A stretch of DNA of 64,000 nucleotides from Tumebacillus avium (GCF_002162355.1 NZ_CP021434.1:4332001-4396000), one strand, 5' to 3'; shown: positions 1-7,894, counted from the first letter of the stretch. The notes: generated by a model from the letters alone, not told the origin. Numbers and translations: made by a program.

Positions 1-1039
1 TGTATTCGAAATAGGTGGCCACTCCGTTTTCCGCACGCGAGGTGATGCGGTGGCTGCTGTCGTAGGTGTATTCCACCTTCGAGCCGTCCGGACGGGTGAC
101 TTTCGTTAAGTTTTCATTGGAATCATAGCCATAATAGTAAACCAGTCCGCCAAGATCGGTGACGCTGTATACGAGGGACGAACTGCCCTGGTAGCCAAAC
201 GCCAGATAGGGGCGGGTGTTGCCTTGCAGTTTCTTCATCCGGCCCTGCTCATCATAGTCGATAAACATGGTCAGACCGGTCACATTGTCCGCATAACGCA
301 GCAGCTTGCCGGCTGTCTTCGGCGCGTCGGTGCGCCACTTGGCGTAGTAGCCGTGGAACGCGTAGTTCGTGCCGCCCAGCGGTTCGCGGAGCAGATAATC
401 GGTCGGCCCACGACGGACGAGTTCCTTTTTGTTGGAGGCGTCTTGCGCCGCGTAGCTGCCGAGGTGCAGCGGATACCAGATCGTATCGTCGCCGTCATAC
501 GTCTCGACGATCATGTCGGGATCGTTTTTCGTGTAGACGTACGATTCGGTCGTTCCGTTCGCTTGCAGGTCGGCCATCGCAAAATCAGCAAAGATCTGCA
601 GCCGTCGCTCCTGCGGGATCGACCAGCCGTGGCCAAACATCGTCTCGTTGTCCGTCTTGTCACTGGTGTACGAGCGGGCGATTTCCAGCGCCGGTCCATA
701 TGCCGAATAGGAAAAATCTTTTTCGGTCAGCACCAACGCCCCGGTGGCGATGTTGACCGGCTCCTGCGGCGTCACCGGCGCAGGATCTGCCACATCGACG
801 ATCGGCGTGTTGCCCGTGCCGCCGGTGGTGTGGTTTTGCCCGCTGACGGCGGAGCGCATGATGTCCCCGGCCGGGTCGAACGTCTGGCCGTTTTCCGGCA
901 GCCAATCGAGCAGCGGGTCCCACTCGCCCCCCGTTGCCGCAGCGCTCGCCGGTGTGCCAAAGCCCTGGAGCAGGGATGTCACGACAAGCGTTATGATCAA
1001 AAAGACCGATAACAACTGCCGTTTGAGTCGTTTACCCAT
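1..1039 (-). CDS. Rhs/YD-repeat secreted protein, 5' part (runs off the window)
   Basis: The minus frame stays open from an ATG at 1039 to the window edge, so only about 346 N-terminal residues are visible. GGGAGGG lies just upstream of the start. The product begins with a signal peptide (basic MGKRLKR, hydrophobic core, ASA-type cleavage region). It is followed by a DUF6531-like block: PVNIATGALVLTEKDF, then a FGHGWSIP motif. Toward the edge come YD-type repeats such as VEYTYDSSHRITSR. Proteins of this kind are large cell-surface Rhs/WapA-like polypeptides that often carry a variable C-terminal toxin; that end is outside the window, so toxicity and any immunity gene cannot be judged. Confidence 0.8.
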   Translation of the reverse strand, partial: MGKRLKRQLLSVFLIITLVVTSLLQGFGTPASAAATGGEWDPLLDWLPENGQTFDPAGDIMRSAVSGQNHTTGGTGNTPIVDVADPAPVTPQEPVNIATGALVLTEKDFSYSAYGPALEIARSYTSDKTDNETMFGHGWSIPQERRLQIFADFAMADLQANGTTESYVYTKNDPDMIVETYDGDDTIWYPLHLGSYAAQDASNKKELVRRGPTDYLLREPLGGTNYAFHGYYAKWRTDAPKTAGKLLRYADNVTGLTMFIDYDEQGRMKKLQGNTRPYLAFGYQGSSSLVYSVTDLGGLVYYYGYDSNENLTKVTRPDGSKVEYTYDSSHRITSRAENGVATYFEY

Positions 1040-1140
1040 TCCTTTTGTCCCTCCCATGTTTAGGTATAGATAGGTAATAATGCCTACTACCTTGTTCGTC
1101 ATGGAGTGACAAAGTCCTACATAGCGATTAGCCAAATTAA

Positions 1141-1182
1141 AAAAGAGCCAACTCTGCATTCACACGCAGACGTTGGCTCTTT
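1141..1182 (-). terminator. Intrinsic terminator after the Mrr-like gene
   Basis: GAGCCAAC and GTTGGCTC arms enclose a second CTGC/GCAG stem. Read on the minus strand, the hairpin ends in TTTTTT. It separates the nuclease gene from the Rhs gene. Confidence 0.8.
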
Positions 1183-1258
1183 TCATGTCGCTTAAATAGT
1201 CGTAAATACAACCGCCGCAGCACAGCCAGCTATGAACAAGACATGTTCATGATCATCA

Positions 1259-1969
1259 TTAGATTGACTGGGTGTGCCGACAGTTTGGGAACTTGGAGCA
1301 TCCGTAAAATGGCATGCCCTGCTTGTTCTTGCGGATCACCATAGGCTGGCCGCACTTGCAGATGACTTCACGAGTGGCGGCGACTTCGTTGCGAACGACA
1401 CTTTGCTTTTGCTTGCGCGGCTGGTATTTGCCCCAAGCAGCTAACTTACGCTCAACAATACCTCCGTGCCAGTAATCAACATGGAACTGTTCGGCCTCTT
1501 TCTTAGCAGGCTCTGTCAGGTCGGATGTTGTGATGAGCAGAGTTAGGACACAATTATGATTCCGCTTCGCTCCGACCAGTTCCCGCACGGTCTGCACCGG
1601 CACCTTGTTATGATCCGCATACCGCTTCGCCTGCACCGCCGTGCGCTCTCCGCGACGGTCCACCAGCACCAAGTCCACTCCGCCGTCATTGCCGCCTACA
1701 CCTGTTTCCTCGACTTTGTACCCCTGATCGCGGAAATAGAGCGCGAGCAGGCGTTCAAACTCGAATCCAGAAAGTTCTTGCAACGGAGTCTGCAAAATGG
1801 TCGCATCCTGGCGTACTTCGGTTGAGGGGCTGAGTGTTGCTTTCACTTTAGGTGGAGCGGTACGTTGTTTGTTACGGCCCTTCCTTTTACGTCGTTTCCG
1901 ATTGGTTGCTCGTTCCAGCAAAATTGAGAGTGCGATGAGACCACCAATTACAATCCAAGACAATTCCAT
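1259..1969 (-). CDS. Mrr-like restriction endonuclease with C-terminal zinc finger
   Basis: A 236-aa protein. Residues 5-20 form one hydrophobic segment, followed by a strongly basic stretch. Residues about 65-180 are an Mrr_cat-type PD-(D/E)XK nuclease fold: FEFERLLALYF, then GGNDGGVDLVLV, then AVQAKRY, giving the D...QxK catalytic signature. The C-terminus is a topoisomerase-type C4 zinc finger (CKCG...CSKFPNC). The ATG at 1969 follows AAGGGG, 12 bp after the DUF3800 stop, so the two are probably co-transcribed. Membrane-anchored proteins of this build are annotated as restriction endonucleases; the target is unknown. A degraded copy of its zinc-finger segment lies at 4929-5042. Confidence 0.8.
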   Translation of the reverse strand: MELSWIVIGGLIALSILLERATNRKRRKRKGRNKQRTAPPKVKATLSPSTEVRQDATILQTPLQELSGFEFERLLALYFRDQGYKVEETGVGGNDGGVDLVLVDRRGERTAVQAKRYADHNKVPVQTVRELVGAKRNHNCVLTLLITTSDLTEPAKKEAEQFHVDYWHGGIVERKLAAWGKYQPRKQKQSVVRNEVAATREVICKCGQPMVIRKNKQGMPFYGCSKFPNCRHTQSI

Positions 1970-1981
1970 GATTCGACCCCT

Positions 1982-3154
1982 TTATTTTGCTAGCACCATG
2001 ATTTTCGTCATTTCATTACTTGTGCTTAGAATATTCCCAAGGTCAACCCCAAGCAAAGGTAACACAAATCTCGCAAATTCATCCTTATGGTTGCTGCCAT
2101 TCTGTTCGTTCAAAACTCGATTCAAACACCCGGTAAACAGATCTGCAATCTGAACAAAAATACTCCAATGTGACTCGACCGCATCAAAAAGATTCAGTTT
2201 TAGCTGATCATCATGGTTTACCTTGAAATGGAGTTGCAGCTCTTGCTCTATTTTTGTCAGAGTCAGGACATCGACTCCATGATCCGCATCCTTGTAAAAA
2301 TCAACGTATCGAGGTAAGGCTACTCTGTGATCCTCAATCTCCTGTTGCAGCCCTGATAACACCAATTGATAATGAAGTTCACTTACCACATCATCAAGAT
2401 GTCGGGAACGCTCCAACTGCGTTTTATCAATTACGATTGCCTTAAAGCTCATCATATCGGATAAACGAACAACTTCTTGAAAGAAATCTTTGTAAAGATC
2501 TAACTGATGTTTCCGCATTTCGGTAAAATGAAATTCATCTTCCGGTGCCACACCTTTTCTCGTTTTCCACTTGGCAAAGTAGTCCCTGACCTCATCCTCG
2601 CGACCGCGATCAAAAATCCAGATACTGCCCACTACCAAATATTTTCCTTTTCCGCTTTTACCGCTTTCATCACAACTTATTGAAATCGTAGGGATATCCG
2701 GTTTGATCGATACCTGGGCTCCCCGCTCGAATTCCTCTTTATTCTTTCGATGTCTTTGTATATCTGCGGTAGCTTGAAACAAACCGAACTCATTTTGGAT
2801 CTTCGCCCTTGCACGAGCTAAGGAGGTTAGCTTCTCAAAGGTGTAGAGTTTTTCCGGATCAAACATGCTGTGTGCGTTAAAGCGTTCCGGATGATACGTT
2901 TCCCAGTATCTAAGTTGCAGCGTAATATCTGAATTTCTAGCAGCGGGATAGCGATGTAAGATATGCGCGACTTTTGTGATCAAGTGAGTTCTGTCGCCGG
3001 TGGCGAATCTCTTTAAGAGCAGCGCCTTTTCCCTTGCCCGTTTTTGAAGTCTCTCAGGTGAAGCTCCTTTGGAAGAGTGTACTTTTCTCTGCGAATTCTG
3101 CGAATCAGCATCAAACAGACTTAGTTGCACACCTACATCATTGAACTTTTCCAT
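1982..3154 (-). CDS. DUF3800 domain protein
   Basis: A 390-aa protein. The ATG at 3154 has GAGGTG six bases upstream, which is better placed than the GTG three codons earlier. The first 155 residues are charged and of unknown fold. From about residue 160 the sequence fits DUF3800: ISISCDESGKSGKGKYLVVGS, a mid-domain EFHFTEMRKHQ, FKAIVIDK, and a late QIADLFTGCLNR acidic position, as in RNase-H-like folds. DUF3800 proteins often occur on mobile elements and near defence genes, but no biochemical function is settled. It pairs with the downstream Mrr-like nuclease. Confidence 0.75.
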   Translation of the reverse strand: MEKFNDVGVQLSLFDADSQNSQRKVHSSKGASPERLQKRAREKALLLKRFATGDRTHLITKVAHILHRYPAARNSDITLQLRYWETYHPERFNAHSMFDPEKLYTFEKLTSLARARAKIQNEFGLFQATADIQRHRKNKEEFERGAQVSIKPDIPTISISCDESGKSGKGKYLVVGSIWIFDRGREDEVRDYFAKWKTRKGVAPEDEFHFTEMRKHQLDLYKDFFQEVVRLSDMMSFKAIVIDKTQLERSRHLDDVVSELHYQLVLSGLQQEIEDHRVALPRYVDFYKDADHGVDVLTLTKIEQELQLHFKVNHDDQLKLNLFDAVESHWSIFVQIADLFTGCLNRVLNEQNGSNHKDEFARFVLPLLGVDLGNILSTSNEMTKIMVLAK

Positions 3155-3232
3155 AGCACTCACCTCAATTCACTTGACGTTAGTAAAAGTCTAACATGGT
3201 AAATCAGGTCAGTCTAGCTCCACTTAATTATC

Positions 3233-3269
3233 AAAAAAACGTCCCCTGCTCAGCGTTGAACAGGAGACG
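3233..3269 (-). terminator. Intrinsic terminator of the matrixin operon
   Basis: An imperfect CGTC-CCTG / CAGG-GACG hairpin is followed on the minus strand by TTTTTTT. It lies between the end of the 3349-4011 gene and the start of the DUF3800 gene. Confidence 0.7.
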
Positions 3270-3348
3270 ATATCTCGATGACCCTTTGCTGATCCAGACC
3301 GACAACCTGGAAATCAGGGCGCACGTGATTACAACCTTCGATCTAACT

Positions 3349-4011
3349 CTAAGGTTTGTAAATTTTAGGATCTGCCAACCTCGGAAGTTTCTTATACTTT
3401 TCCAGTTCTTCAGAAATCTCTAACGGCAGCGTTGCGGCTGTGATTTTATCTTTGCCGTTGCTGAATCCTTCGCCCACTTCTTTTGTGAACTTCCCTTGTT
3501 TCATACCAGTCAGCACATAGTACCGCTCGTCCTGGCGCGCATTGTCACTGTCATCTTCGCGCAGAAAGAGTACGACGTCTTCATTCAAACTAAAGTCCGG
3601 GAACCCCTCTGACTTCCATTCCACATTGTCAACTTTCCCTTTGTCAATCCGAACCGCTATTTCCTTCGTACTGTACGGCTTGCCTTTGAACACTTTTCCG
3701 ACCTTCACGATCACATCGGTTTGAATCACGTTAGAAATGTTCTGTCCTCGTTCGAAATTGGGATTCGACCATTTGCTGGGCAGAATATCTTTTACCTTCC
3801 CAGCGAGAATGACTGTCGATTCGCCAACCAGTTCCGTCTTCGATTTTTCAGCGATGATGCCTGAGATTTGTACTGTTTTGATCTCCGCTTCTGGTGTCTT
3901 CGCACTTTCCCCAGTCACCGCCGGAGCTGCTGCAGGCATGAAGAGATAATACCCGGTCAAACCAAGTGCAAACATAGCAGCAAAAATGGCGAGTTGCATT
4001 CGTTTCCCCAT
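3349..4011 (-). CDS. Membrane-anchored or secreted protein of unknown function
   Basis: A 220-aa protein with a basic start and one hydrophobic N-terminal segment (residues 6-26), so it is exported or anchored. The rest has a beta-rich look: VILAGKVKDIL, TDVIVKVGKVFKG, EDVVLFLRED. That pattern resembles secreted Bacillus proteins that carry an export signal and one small domain, but I recognise no named family. The start has an AGGAGGAACG ribosome site. It follows the matrixin protease gene by 23 bp with no terminator between, so a joint role (inhibitor, chaperone or substrate) is possible but not shown. Confidence 0.7.
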   Translation of the reverse strand: MGKRMQLAIFAAMFALGLTGYYLFMPAAAPAVTGESAKTPEAEIKTVQISGIIAEKSKTELVGESTVILAGKVKDILPSKWSNPNFERGQNISNVIQTDVIVKVGKVFKGKPYSTKEIAVRIDKGKVDNVEWKSEGFPDFSLNEDVVLFLREDDSDNARQDERYYVLTGMKQGKFTKEVGEGFSNGKDKITAATLPLEISEELEKYKKLPRLADPKIYKP

Positions 4012-4034
4012 GATTCGTTCCTCCTAGAGATCCT

Positions 4035-4628
4035 TTACTTTTTGTACGGACTCGGAGAGTACAAAAAGTCGATGCCGTTTCTGTCATCCTGTTCAATCGT
4101 CCGCTTCTTCGTTTCCCCCTTCGGAGATGTGCCGTACATCGTGGCTGCTGAATCGGAACTGTGGTCGAGTCCTAAAAGATGACCGATCTCATGAGTGATT
4201 CCATTTCCAATGTCATAGGCGTCCAAAGAGCCATCGTTTTTCCAAGGATAGGATGTATTAATGTCTATGTCCGCCTCCACTGTGTGATTGGTGGAATCTA
4301 CTAAAGATGCTGTGAGCATCAAATAGTTGCCAGTACCTCTTTGTCCGCTGGTAATCTGGTTGCGATTGTTTTCCAAAGGAAACGCTGTGTTCGAGTGGTC
4401 ATTCACGTTTTTTAAAACGAGGGTTCCTTCCCCCGCGCCATTCCATGTAATACATGATGTATAGATTGCGGATTTTGTTTCTGTAGCGAAGCCACTATAG
4501 GCATACACTTGTGTCGGTACAGAAACAAGACCATAGTTTGAATAAGTGAACGCGGCTGCCGTCGCTGAACCTAATACAAGTCCTGCTGAACCAATCATGA
4601 TTGTAATCAAAGTTTTTCTCATCATCAA
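4035..4628 (-). CDS. Secreted matrixin-type zinc metalloprotease
   Basis: A 197-aa protein with an N-terminal signal peptide (MMMRKTLI..., cleavage near ATAAA). The catalytic motif HEIGHLLGLDH fits the matrixin/metzincin signature HExxHxxGxxH. A downstream TMYG methionine is the likely Met-turn. Matrixins are extracellular proteases; here no propeptide cysteine switch is obvious. It is the first gene of a two-gene unit and lies directly downstream of two peptide-responsive-type regulators on the same strand. That arrangement recalls the NprR-NprX-protease circuit in Bacillus; control by these regulators is inference. Confidence 0.88.
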   Translation of the reverse strand: MMMRKTLITIMIGSAGLVLGSATAAAFTYSNYGLVSVPTQVYAYSGFATETKSAIYTSCITWNGAGEGTLVLKNVNDHSNTAFPLENNRNQITSGQRGTGNYLMLTASLVDSTNHTVEADIDINTSYPWKNDGSLDAYDIGNGITHEIGHLLGLDHSSDSAATMYGTSPKGETKKRTIEQDDRNGIDFLYSPSPYKK

Positions 4629-4692
4629 CCCTCCCCTAATGTTCCCTTTATTAACATTATCAAAAATAACACTTCAAAACAATGTTTTTCAA

Positions 4693-4726
4693 AATAAAAA
4701 AGCTGACAGAAACAACCTGTCAGCTT
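4693..4726 (-). terminator. Intrinsic terminator of the regulator 2 operon
   Basis: Perfect 10-bp arms AAGCTGACAG / CTGTCAGCTT around a 7-nt loop, followed on the minus strand by TTTTTT. It separates the small membrane ORF from the matrixin gene. Confidence 0.85.
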
Positions 4727-4761
4727 CACGATTATTCGATTGATTGGGTGTGGTGGCTCGA

Positions 4762-5103
4762 CTACCCTCTATCGCCATTCATGTTTCGCTTCCGCATGAG
4801 ATTCCAGACACCACCGACTATGGCCGCAGCGATGAAGAGATAGATAGCAATTTGGATGATAGAAAGAATCAACGTATAACTCACAAGAGCGACGACTCCC
4901 TTCAGGGAATATTTCTTAGAGTGACACACCCTGCTTGTTTTTGCGGAGCACCATCGGATGGCCGCACTTGCAGGCGACTTCGCGTGTGGCGGCAACTTCG
5001 TTTCGATATGCACTTTGCTTTTGCTTGCGCGGCTGGTATTTGAGAAACTTTCGAATCGGCCACTCTTTTGATACTCACAAAGGATCATGACAAGCACGAT
5101 CAC
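4762..5103 (-). CDS. Small ORF coupled to HTH-TPR regulator 2, with a membrane C-terminus
   Basis: The GTG at 5103 overlaps the regulator's TGA stop (GTGA), the same arrangement as the peptide gene after regulator 1. The 113-aa frame has three parts. The first is a hydrophobic start, MIVLVMILCEYQK. The middle reads out of frame through a degraded zinc-finger fragment. The last 40 residues hold a convincing membrane helix (LILSIIQIAIYLFIAAAIVGG) and a basic tail, RKRNMNGDRG. A shorter 40-aa product could start at the GTG at 4884, weakly preceded by GGGAG. It may be a peptide gene disrupted by the duplicated segment; I cannot tell which product, if any, is made. Confidence 0.4.
   Translation of the reverse strand: MIVLVMILCEYQKSGRFESFSNTSRASKSKVHIETKLPPHAKSPASAAIRWCSAKTSRVCHSKKYSLKGVVALVSYTLILSIIQIAIYLFIAAAIVGGVWNLMRKRNMNGDRG
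4929..5042 (-). pseudogene. Degraded copy of the Mrr-like zinc-finger segment
   Basis: Aligned without gaps to 1317-1430, I count 14 differences in 114 bases. In the original frame it still reads KYQPRKQKQ, then VAATREVACKCG, but a TAA removes the second cysteine pair. A TGA lies upstream in that frame. It is therefore a non-functional duplicate of part of the gene at 1259-1969, lying about 3.6 kb away in the same orientation. Confidence 0.8.
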
Positions 5104-6383
5104 AATACGATCCCACGCCGTTCTAGTTGCCCGATCAGGTACTTGTGAAACCGCTCTAGTCGCTCATATGCTTCCTGGTGCTCCCCCTTGTCGGTAAGGT
5201 ATCGGCAGCTAAGAATCGTTATCTCCTCCAGCTCGGCTACCTTTCCGTGCTGCTCATAAAGTTTCAGCGCGTTCTCAAGGTACTCCTTCCCTTTTTTCTC
5301 GTTATTTCGGTAAAAGTTTACAAACGCCAGAACTCGATTGACTTTCCCCATCGTGGGATCAGTTTCTGAGAGAGTCGCTTTCGCTTTCTCAGCGTAAGAA
5401 GAAGCTTGGTCTAATTCTCCATTTTCTAGGCATATCAACCCGACGTCGGCATATACCTCGCCGCTCTTTTGCTTTTGTCCACGGCGCGTATACGTTTCCG
5501 CAATCGTCAGCAGTTCCTGAATAATAAGCTTCCAATCGACTGACCCGCGATGAAGCATGATTAAGCGATGTTGCAGATCTTGCTTACGATCTTCATTCGC
5601 TTGTTCCTCCAACAGCACCAATGCCTTTGACGCATACTCTTCTGCTTTTTCATAGTTTTTATGACGATTATAAACCTCGGCGAGTCGCAGATAAATACTT
5701 CCTCGATCTTCGCTGTTGCATTGACTCAGCAACAATGCCCTTTCATAATTCTTGGCCGCGTCCTCTACTTTTCCGGACTGCTCTTGGAGGGAAGCCTGTT
5801 GCATCAAAATCTTTACTTGCAGGTCATCATCGATCTCCTGTGCCTTCTGTAACTCTTCCCATGCCCGATCCATGTAGAAAAGAGCAATCGGAAGATTATG
5901 CTTCAACTCAGCAACCTTGCCTTGATTCAGTAGCACCACTGCAAGTAAATGTTGATCTTGACCATAGCTGGTGATCTGATAGAGCTGATTCAAAAGCTGT
6001 TCCGCTTCCAAAACGTCCCCCGCCCCCAGATGACAAAGGGCTAGTTCCAGCAGCAGATTCTCTTTCGGAATCCGATGCACTGCGGTTTCCAAGAGATTTT
6101 CGAACAAGAGGATCGCGGCTCCATATTCCCTGGCCCGCACCATGCCCATTGCCAGTTTGTATTTGCTCGAAGCTTCCAGCTCTAACGTTACCCCCTTTAT
6201 AAGCTGTTCAAGCGGCGCATCAAGACGATTTGCGATCGCCACCAAGACTTTATAAGAAGGACGCGCTCGATCCGATTCAATTTGAGAAACCATACTCGGC
6301 GTAATGATGCCTTTTGCAAGCTCGATTTGGGTGAGACCTTTTTTCAAACGCAGTTCGCGAATACGTGTACCAAGCGAATTCAT
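5100..6383 (-). CDS. HTH-TPR transcriptional regulator (RRNPP-like), regulator 2
   Basis: A 427-aa protein. Residues 5-60 are an XRE-type helix-turn-helix: IRELRLKKGLTQIELAKG, SMVSQIESDRARPS. Residues about 75-420 are helical tetratricopeptide repeats with repeated A-x-x-x-Y/A spacing, for example EKAEEYASKALVLLEEQ. This is the architecture of PlcR, NprR and Rap-like receptors that bind short exported peptides through the TPR groove. It follows regulator 1 and its peptide gene in the same direction, separated by a hairpin and palindromes. Its own downstream ORF overlaps by GTGA. The ligand is unknown. Confidence 0.8.
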   Translation of the reverse strand: MNSLGTRIRELRLKKGLTQIELAKGIITPSMVSQIESDRARPSYKVLVAIANRLDAPLEQLIKGVTLELEASSKYKLAMGMVRAREYGAAILLFENLLETAVHRIPKENLLLELALCHLGAGDVLEAEQLLNQLYQITSYGQDQHLLAVVLLNQGKVAELKHNLPIALFYMDRAWEELQKAQEIDDDLQVKILMQQASLQEQSGKVEDAAKNYERALLLSQCNSEDRGSIYLRLAEVYNRHKNYEKAEEYASKALVLLEEQANEDRKQDLQHRLIMLHRGSVDWKLIIQELLTIAETYTRRGQKQKSGEVYADVGLICLENGELDQASSYAEKAKATLSETDPTMGKVNRVLAFVNFYRNNEKKGKEYLENALKLYEQHGKVAELEEITILSCRYLTDKGEHQEAYERLERFHKYLIGQLERRGIVL

Positions 6384-6407
6384 TTAATCACCCCTGTATG
6401 TATTAAC

Positions 6408-6420
6408 GTGTTATAAACAC
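6408..6420. promoter_or_regulatory. Palindrome GTGTT-ATA-AACAC upstream of regulator 2
   Basis: A perfect 13-nt odd-centred palindrome, 25 bp upstream of the regulator 2 start codon. It is a possible operator or part of the promoter; no clear -35/-10 pair was seen around it. Confidence 0.35.
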
Positions 6421-6458
6421 AATAAACCACCTCGCATGACATGAGATGGTTTATTGTG
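6418..6458 (-). terminator. Strong hairpin between the peptide gene and regulator 2
   Basis: Arms CACAATAAACCA and TGGTTTATTGTG pair over 12 bp, extended by CTC/GAG. It is about 90 bp downstream of the peptide stop. The minus strand continues TTTATAAC rather than a pure T tract, so termination may be partial and regulator 2 may be read through. Confidence 0.5.
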
Positions 6459-6483
6459 TAAATTTTTGGTCATCCATTTAGGG

Positions 6484-6518
6484 GTGACAATTGTCACTTT
6501 GAAGATGTGACAATTCAC
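6484..6518. promoter_or_regulatory. Tandem operator-like palindromes (GTGACAATTGTCAC)
   Basis: A perfect 14-bp palindrome occupies 6484-6497. A second, shortened copy GTGACAATTCAC lies at 6507-6518. The 10-bp core GACAATTGTC recurs at 8169-8178 upstream of the HEPN-like gene. The position between the peptide gene and regulator 2 suits an operator for one of the HTH-TPR proteins; binding is inferred only. Confidence 0.5.
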
Positions 6519-6548
6519 AGCCATATAGAGATTTATGAGGAGGTCTAC

Positions 6549-6683
6549 CTACCCATAAATCGCAATGACCCCTGCCGGTTGTGGTGGTCTAGTATCAGCA
6601 ATTTTCTGGCTGCCCTGGGCATTGCTAAATACTACTATGGTAGCAACTACAAAGAGGCTCAAAACCAATTTTCTCTTCATCAT
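6549..6683 (-). CDS. Secreted signalling-peptide precursor (candidate), 44 aa
   Basis: The ATG at 6683 overlaps the stop of regulator 1 as ATGA, with GAGGAGGAG immediately upstream, so it is translationally coupled. The product starts with basic KRK, has a 14-residue hydrophobic core, and a signal-peptidase-like SNA site at residues 20-22. That leaves a 22-residue hydrophilic tail ending PPQPAGVIAIYG. Size, export signal, and overlap with an HTH-TPR receptor are the hallmarks of Phr/NprX/AimP-type pheromone precursors. The active peptide is probably the last 5-10 residues; that is inference. I know of no described peptide with this ending. Confidence 0.75.
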   Translation of the reverse strand: MMKRKLVLSLFVVATIVVFSNAQGSQKIADTRPPQPAGVIAIYG

Positions 6684-7861
6684 AGCTCCTCCTCGTCAAG
6701 ATATTCACTTTTTGTATGAGAAAAGATTCGTACTTTTTCATAGTATCTCATGGTTTGTTCCGCGTCACCTTTCAAGTAAAAATACTCCATCAAGCACTTA
6801 CTCGCAATGTAACGAACACTCGTGCTTGCGCTCGTGTCATTGATAACAGAATCCGCAAAGGATGGCTCATCCTTTGCAACTGCGTACATGACTTTTATCT
6901 TCGCCCAATATTCAGGATACTCTTTTGCTAGTGCGGTATATTCATCAATAATCTGAACTGCAGATTGATAATCCTTCAGCTTCATAAGCGTTTTCACATA
7001 GTTTTTCACTACATGTACGCAGATGTCGTCATGGCTCTTTACATGTTCCAAGGCAGATGACAGTAATTTCTTACACTCGTTGAAGTTACCGAAAAGAAAT
7101 TCGTAATGCCCCACATTAAGGAGTGCGGTTCCGATCTGCAAAGGATCTCCTGTCAACTGAAAGAGTTCCAGCGAACGAATTGCATGTTGTTTGGCTCTTT
7201 CCACATTACCGCGGTCTTCCTGCATTTTCATCCTAGTGTATTGCGCCATACCCAGTTTCTCATAGTCTTCTGCAAATTCTTTTTCCACAACAACAAGCAA
7301 GGACTCAATATTGCTGTATTCTTTCGAGATTGTGCTGGTTAACATTAAGTTTGTTGTCACAAGATGAAGAAGGCGATTTTCGTTATATTTTTCTTGCAGT
7401 TCTTTTGCATATTCGAGAGTCTGAATCCAGGTATTATGTGCTACCTCATATTGCTCCTGCACATACTGTACTCTACCTAAGTCGTGAAGCCTAAACCCAC
7501 GCTCGGTTGCTCCTAAAGCAACTTCGACCAATTCAGCGGCAATTGCATGAGTGCGAAGTAGTACCGGCTTTGTTCTATTTTTAGACTTGAACAGGGCCTT
7601 TACTTCTTCGTGTTGCTTATATGTATCCGTTTGTTTTAAGCGTGCCATAGTGATGCCCAATCCGTTTGCTATTTCCTCAATTTCAGATGGTGAAACGGGC
7701 CGTTCCCCAACCAAAATCAAACGTAACGTCTCACGGCTCATATTAAGGCGAGATGCAAATCCCCGGATTGTTTCGCCCTTTTCGTCCATAATTTCTAGTA
7801 TTCTACGAGCTATACTCATGTTTTCCATTTCGGTGGTTGTCTTGTGTTCGGCCGTACTCAT
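6680..7861 (-). CDS. RRNPP-type HTH-TPR peptide receptor, regulator 1
   Basis: A 393-aa protein. Residues about 18-75 form an XRE-like helix-turn-helix (GFASRLNMSRETLRLILVG). Residues about 95-380 are TPR-like helical hairpins, for example DLGRVQYVQEQYEVAHNTW and ERAKQHAIRSLELFQLTG. Length and build match AimR, PlcR and NprR-like receptors, which change DNA binding when an imported peptide docks. The ATG at 7861 follows GGAGGAGATATAG. The stop overlaps the start of a 44-aa secreted-peptide gene, which strongly suggests the cognate signal. A sigma-A-like promoter lies at 7928-7956. Confidence 0.82.
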   Translation of the reverse strand: MSTAEHKTTTEMENMSIARRILEIMDEKGETIRGFASRLNMSRETLRLILVGERPVSPSEIEEIANGLGITMARLKQTDTYKQHEEVKALFKSKNRTKPVLLRTHAIAAELVEVALGATERGFRLHDLGRVQYVQEQYEVAHNTWIQTLEYAKELQEKYNENRLLHLVTTNLMLTSTISKEYSNIESLLVVVEKEFAEDYEKLGMAQYTRMKMQEDRGNVERAKQHAIRSLELFQLTGDPLQIGTALLNVGHYEFLFGNFNECKKLLSSALEHVKSHDDICVHVVKNYVKTLMKLKDYQSAVQIIDEYTALAKEYPEYWAKIKVMYAVAKDEPSFADSVINDTSASTSVRYIASKCLMEYFYLKGDAEQTMRYYEKVRIFSHTKSEYLDEEEL

Positions 7862-7881
7862 CTATATCTCCTCCATGAGCG

Positions 7882-7894
7882 ATTGACAGTCAAT
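7882..7894. promoter_or_regulatory. Palindrome ATTGAC-A-GTCAAT in the regulator 1 leader
   Basis: A perfect odd-centred 13-nt palindrome between the promoter's -10 box and the regulator 1 start codon. It shares TGAC/GTCA half-sites with the 6484 palindrome but has a one-base rather than four-base centre. It could serve as an autoregulatory operator. Confidence 0.4.
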
